From assembly GCA_012845835.1 (NCBI GenBank), contig JABAKD010000023.1, positions 10,767,840-10,831,839 of the forward strand: a stretch of 64,000 nt of DNA, written 5' to 3'. Positions 63,390-64,000 of this stretch are shown here, in pieces. The translations under genes were made by a program, and so were the position numbers. The stretch comes from Undaria pinnatifida (Eukaryota; Sar; Phaeophyceae; Laminariales; Alariaceae). Under the pieces are notes generated by a model. It saw only the letters and a program-made list of their open reading frames with translations, was not told where the DNA came from and ran no database searches. Position 1 is the first letter of the stretch. Every line of letters begins with the position of its first letter.

Positions 63390-63971
63390 GTGAATAGTGC
63401 GTGGCACGTGACACACATATTCCTTGACCACGCAGTGTACTCAACGCCCCCGAAGGCGCTGCGATTTCACTGGCTTGAAAAAACAGCCTGGAACATTCAC
63501 TTAATGACCGTGTGGCGTTTATCTGTAAAACTATGTTGGGACTTCAGCCACTCCGAGAAACACAACCACAAAAGAGAAAGTATATATCGCCTCAGGGCTC
63601 TCACAACATTCCCACCAACACCGACAAAGCGCTCGGCACCGACAAACCTTGTGAAGGCCTCTCAAACGCTTTGGGAAGTCTGTGCGCCGGCCCAGTACAG
63701 CGGCGCCTCCGAAGAAAGGAGCAACGGCACCCGTTTCGTGCATGCTGCCGCGAGTGCTGCGCAGGTAATACAGCGAGGATCACGCGCTGCCGTGTACACT
63801 TCAAAGTATTTTTGTCTAAAGCTTTCGGTGGGGCCCAAGGCATCGCATTCCTACTCGACAGCAACGAAGCTGAGAGGGATCGAATACACCGGCCTCCCAT
63901 ACTACGATGACGATTTCGCGCAGAATCGTGGAACGGCGACCTGGCATGAAACGGGCTTGGGTCCGAAATAG
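63390..63971 (+). CDS. Hypothetical ORF, 193 codons
   Basis: Open frame with a coding-like middle (TNLVKASQTLWEVCAPAQYS…) and end (GIEYTGLPYYDDDFAQNRG…). The first 60 or so codons look less protein-like, so the true start may be an exon boundary further in. CAG|GTAATA at 63762 could be a donor, but the frame also runs through it. No family is recognised. It may be a later exon of the 61602 gene or a separate gene. Confidence 0.3.
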   Translation: MNSAWHVTHIFLDHAVYSTPPKALRFHWLEKTAWNIHLMTVWRLSVKLCWDFSHSEKHNHKRESIYRLRALTTFPPTPTKRSAPTNLVKASQTLWEVCAPAQYSGASEERSNGTRFVHAAASAAQVIQRGSRAAVYTSKYFCLKLSVGPKASHSYSTATKLRGIEYTGLPYYDDDFAQNRGTATWHETGLGPK

Positions 63972-64000
63972 GTGCTACCGGAATACTCGTTCGGTGCCTC

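Overview
The window looks like repeat-packed nuclear DNA of a eukaryote. It has spliceosomal introns (one GT-AG intron confirmed by reading frame, one probable GC-AG donor), LTR retrotransposons, a PIF/Harbinger transposase relic, fold-back elements, A-tailed retroposons and long homopolymer C/G runs. There is no operon structure and there are no ribosome-binding sites. The overall character suggests a large-genome alga or related protist (red, brown or other stramenopile), but the sequence alone does not settle this.

Layout. Two copies of one Ty3/gypsy chromovirus-type element dominate. Copy 1 (1-12299) is cut off by the left window edge. Copy 2 (43048-55645) is complete, with 269-bp LTRs (TG...CA) and a GCTT target duplication. 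Each has a very long leader with an 84-bp tandem array (27 units in copy 1, about 6 in copy 2), a frameshifted gag with a CCHC knuckle, a 230-bp tandem-repeat coding segment, a NADAR domain, a scrap of RNase H, a spacer with 12-residue repeats, and an open 829-aa integrase with HHCC, DD35E, GPY/F, chromodomain-like and Tudor/Agenet-like parts. I find no reverse transcriptase and no protease active site. In both copies one junction leads from a short segment directly into the C-terminal half of RNase H. The two copies have different flanks, so they appear to have moved separately while sharing this deletion, presumably with enzymes supplied in trans.

Between them lie: a decayed integrase fragment (12300-12475); a coding-poor LTR pair (14123-17150); a poly-C/poly-G palindromic repeat family here called R (17.6-18.3, 39.5-40.0, 41.8-43.0, 55.6-58.3 kb); a purine-skewed repeat region (19.4-23.5 kb); a minus-strand LTR element with a 28-nt primer-binding site copied from a tRNA T-arm plus acceptor end (about 28.98 kb leftwards); a fold-back element with about 150-bp subrepeats in both arms and an ORF in its loop (31.06-33.77 kb); a dead Harbinger transposase (34.1-36.6 kb); a triplicated 0.83-kb unit (36.7-39.5 kb); and a small MITE-like element.

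Host-gene candidates are few. The best is the first exon of a secreted right-handed beta-helix (polysaccharide-lyase-like) protein at 61602-61949. Weaker ones are ORFs at 30669-31060 and 63390-63971. The most interesting feature is the NADAR domain, a family that removes ADP-ribose from guanine bases, carried inside a retrotransposon.
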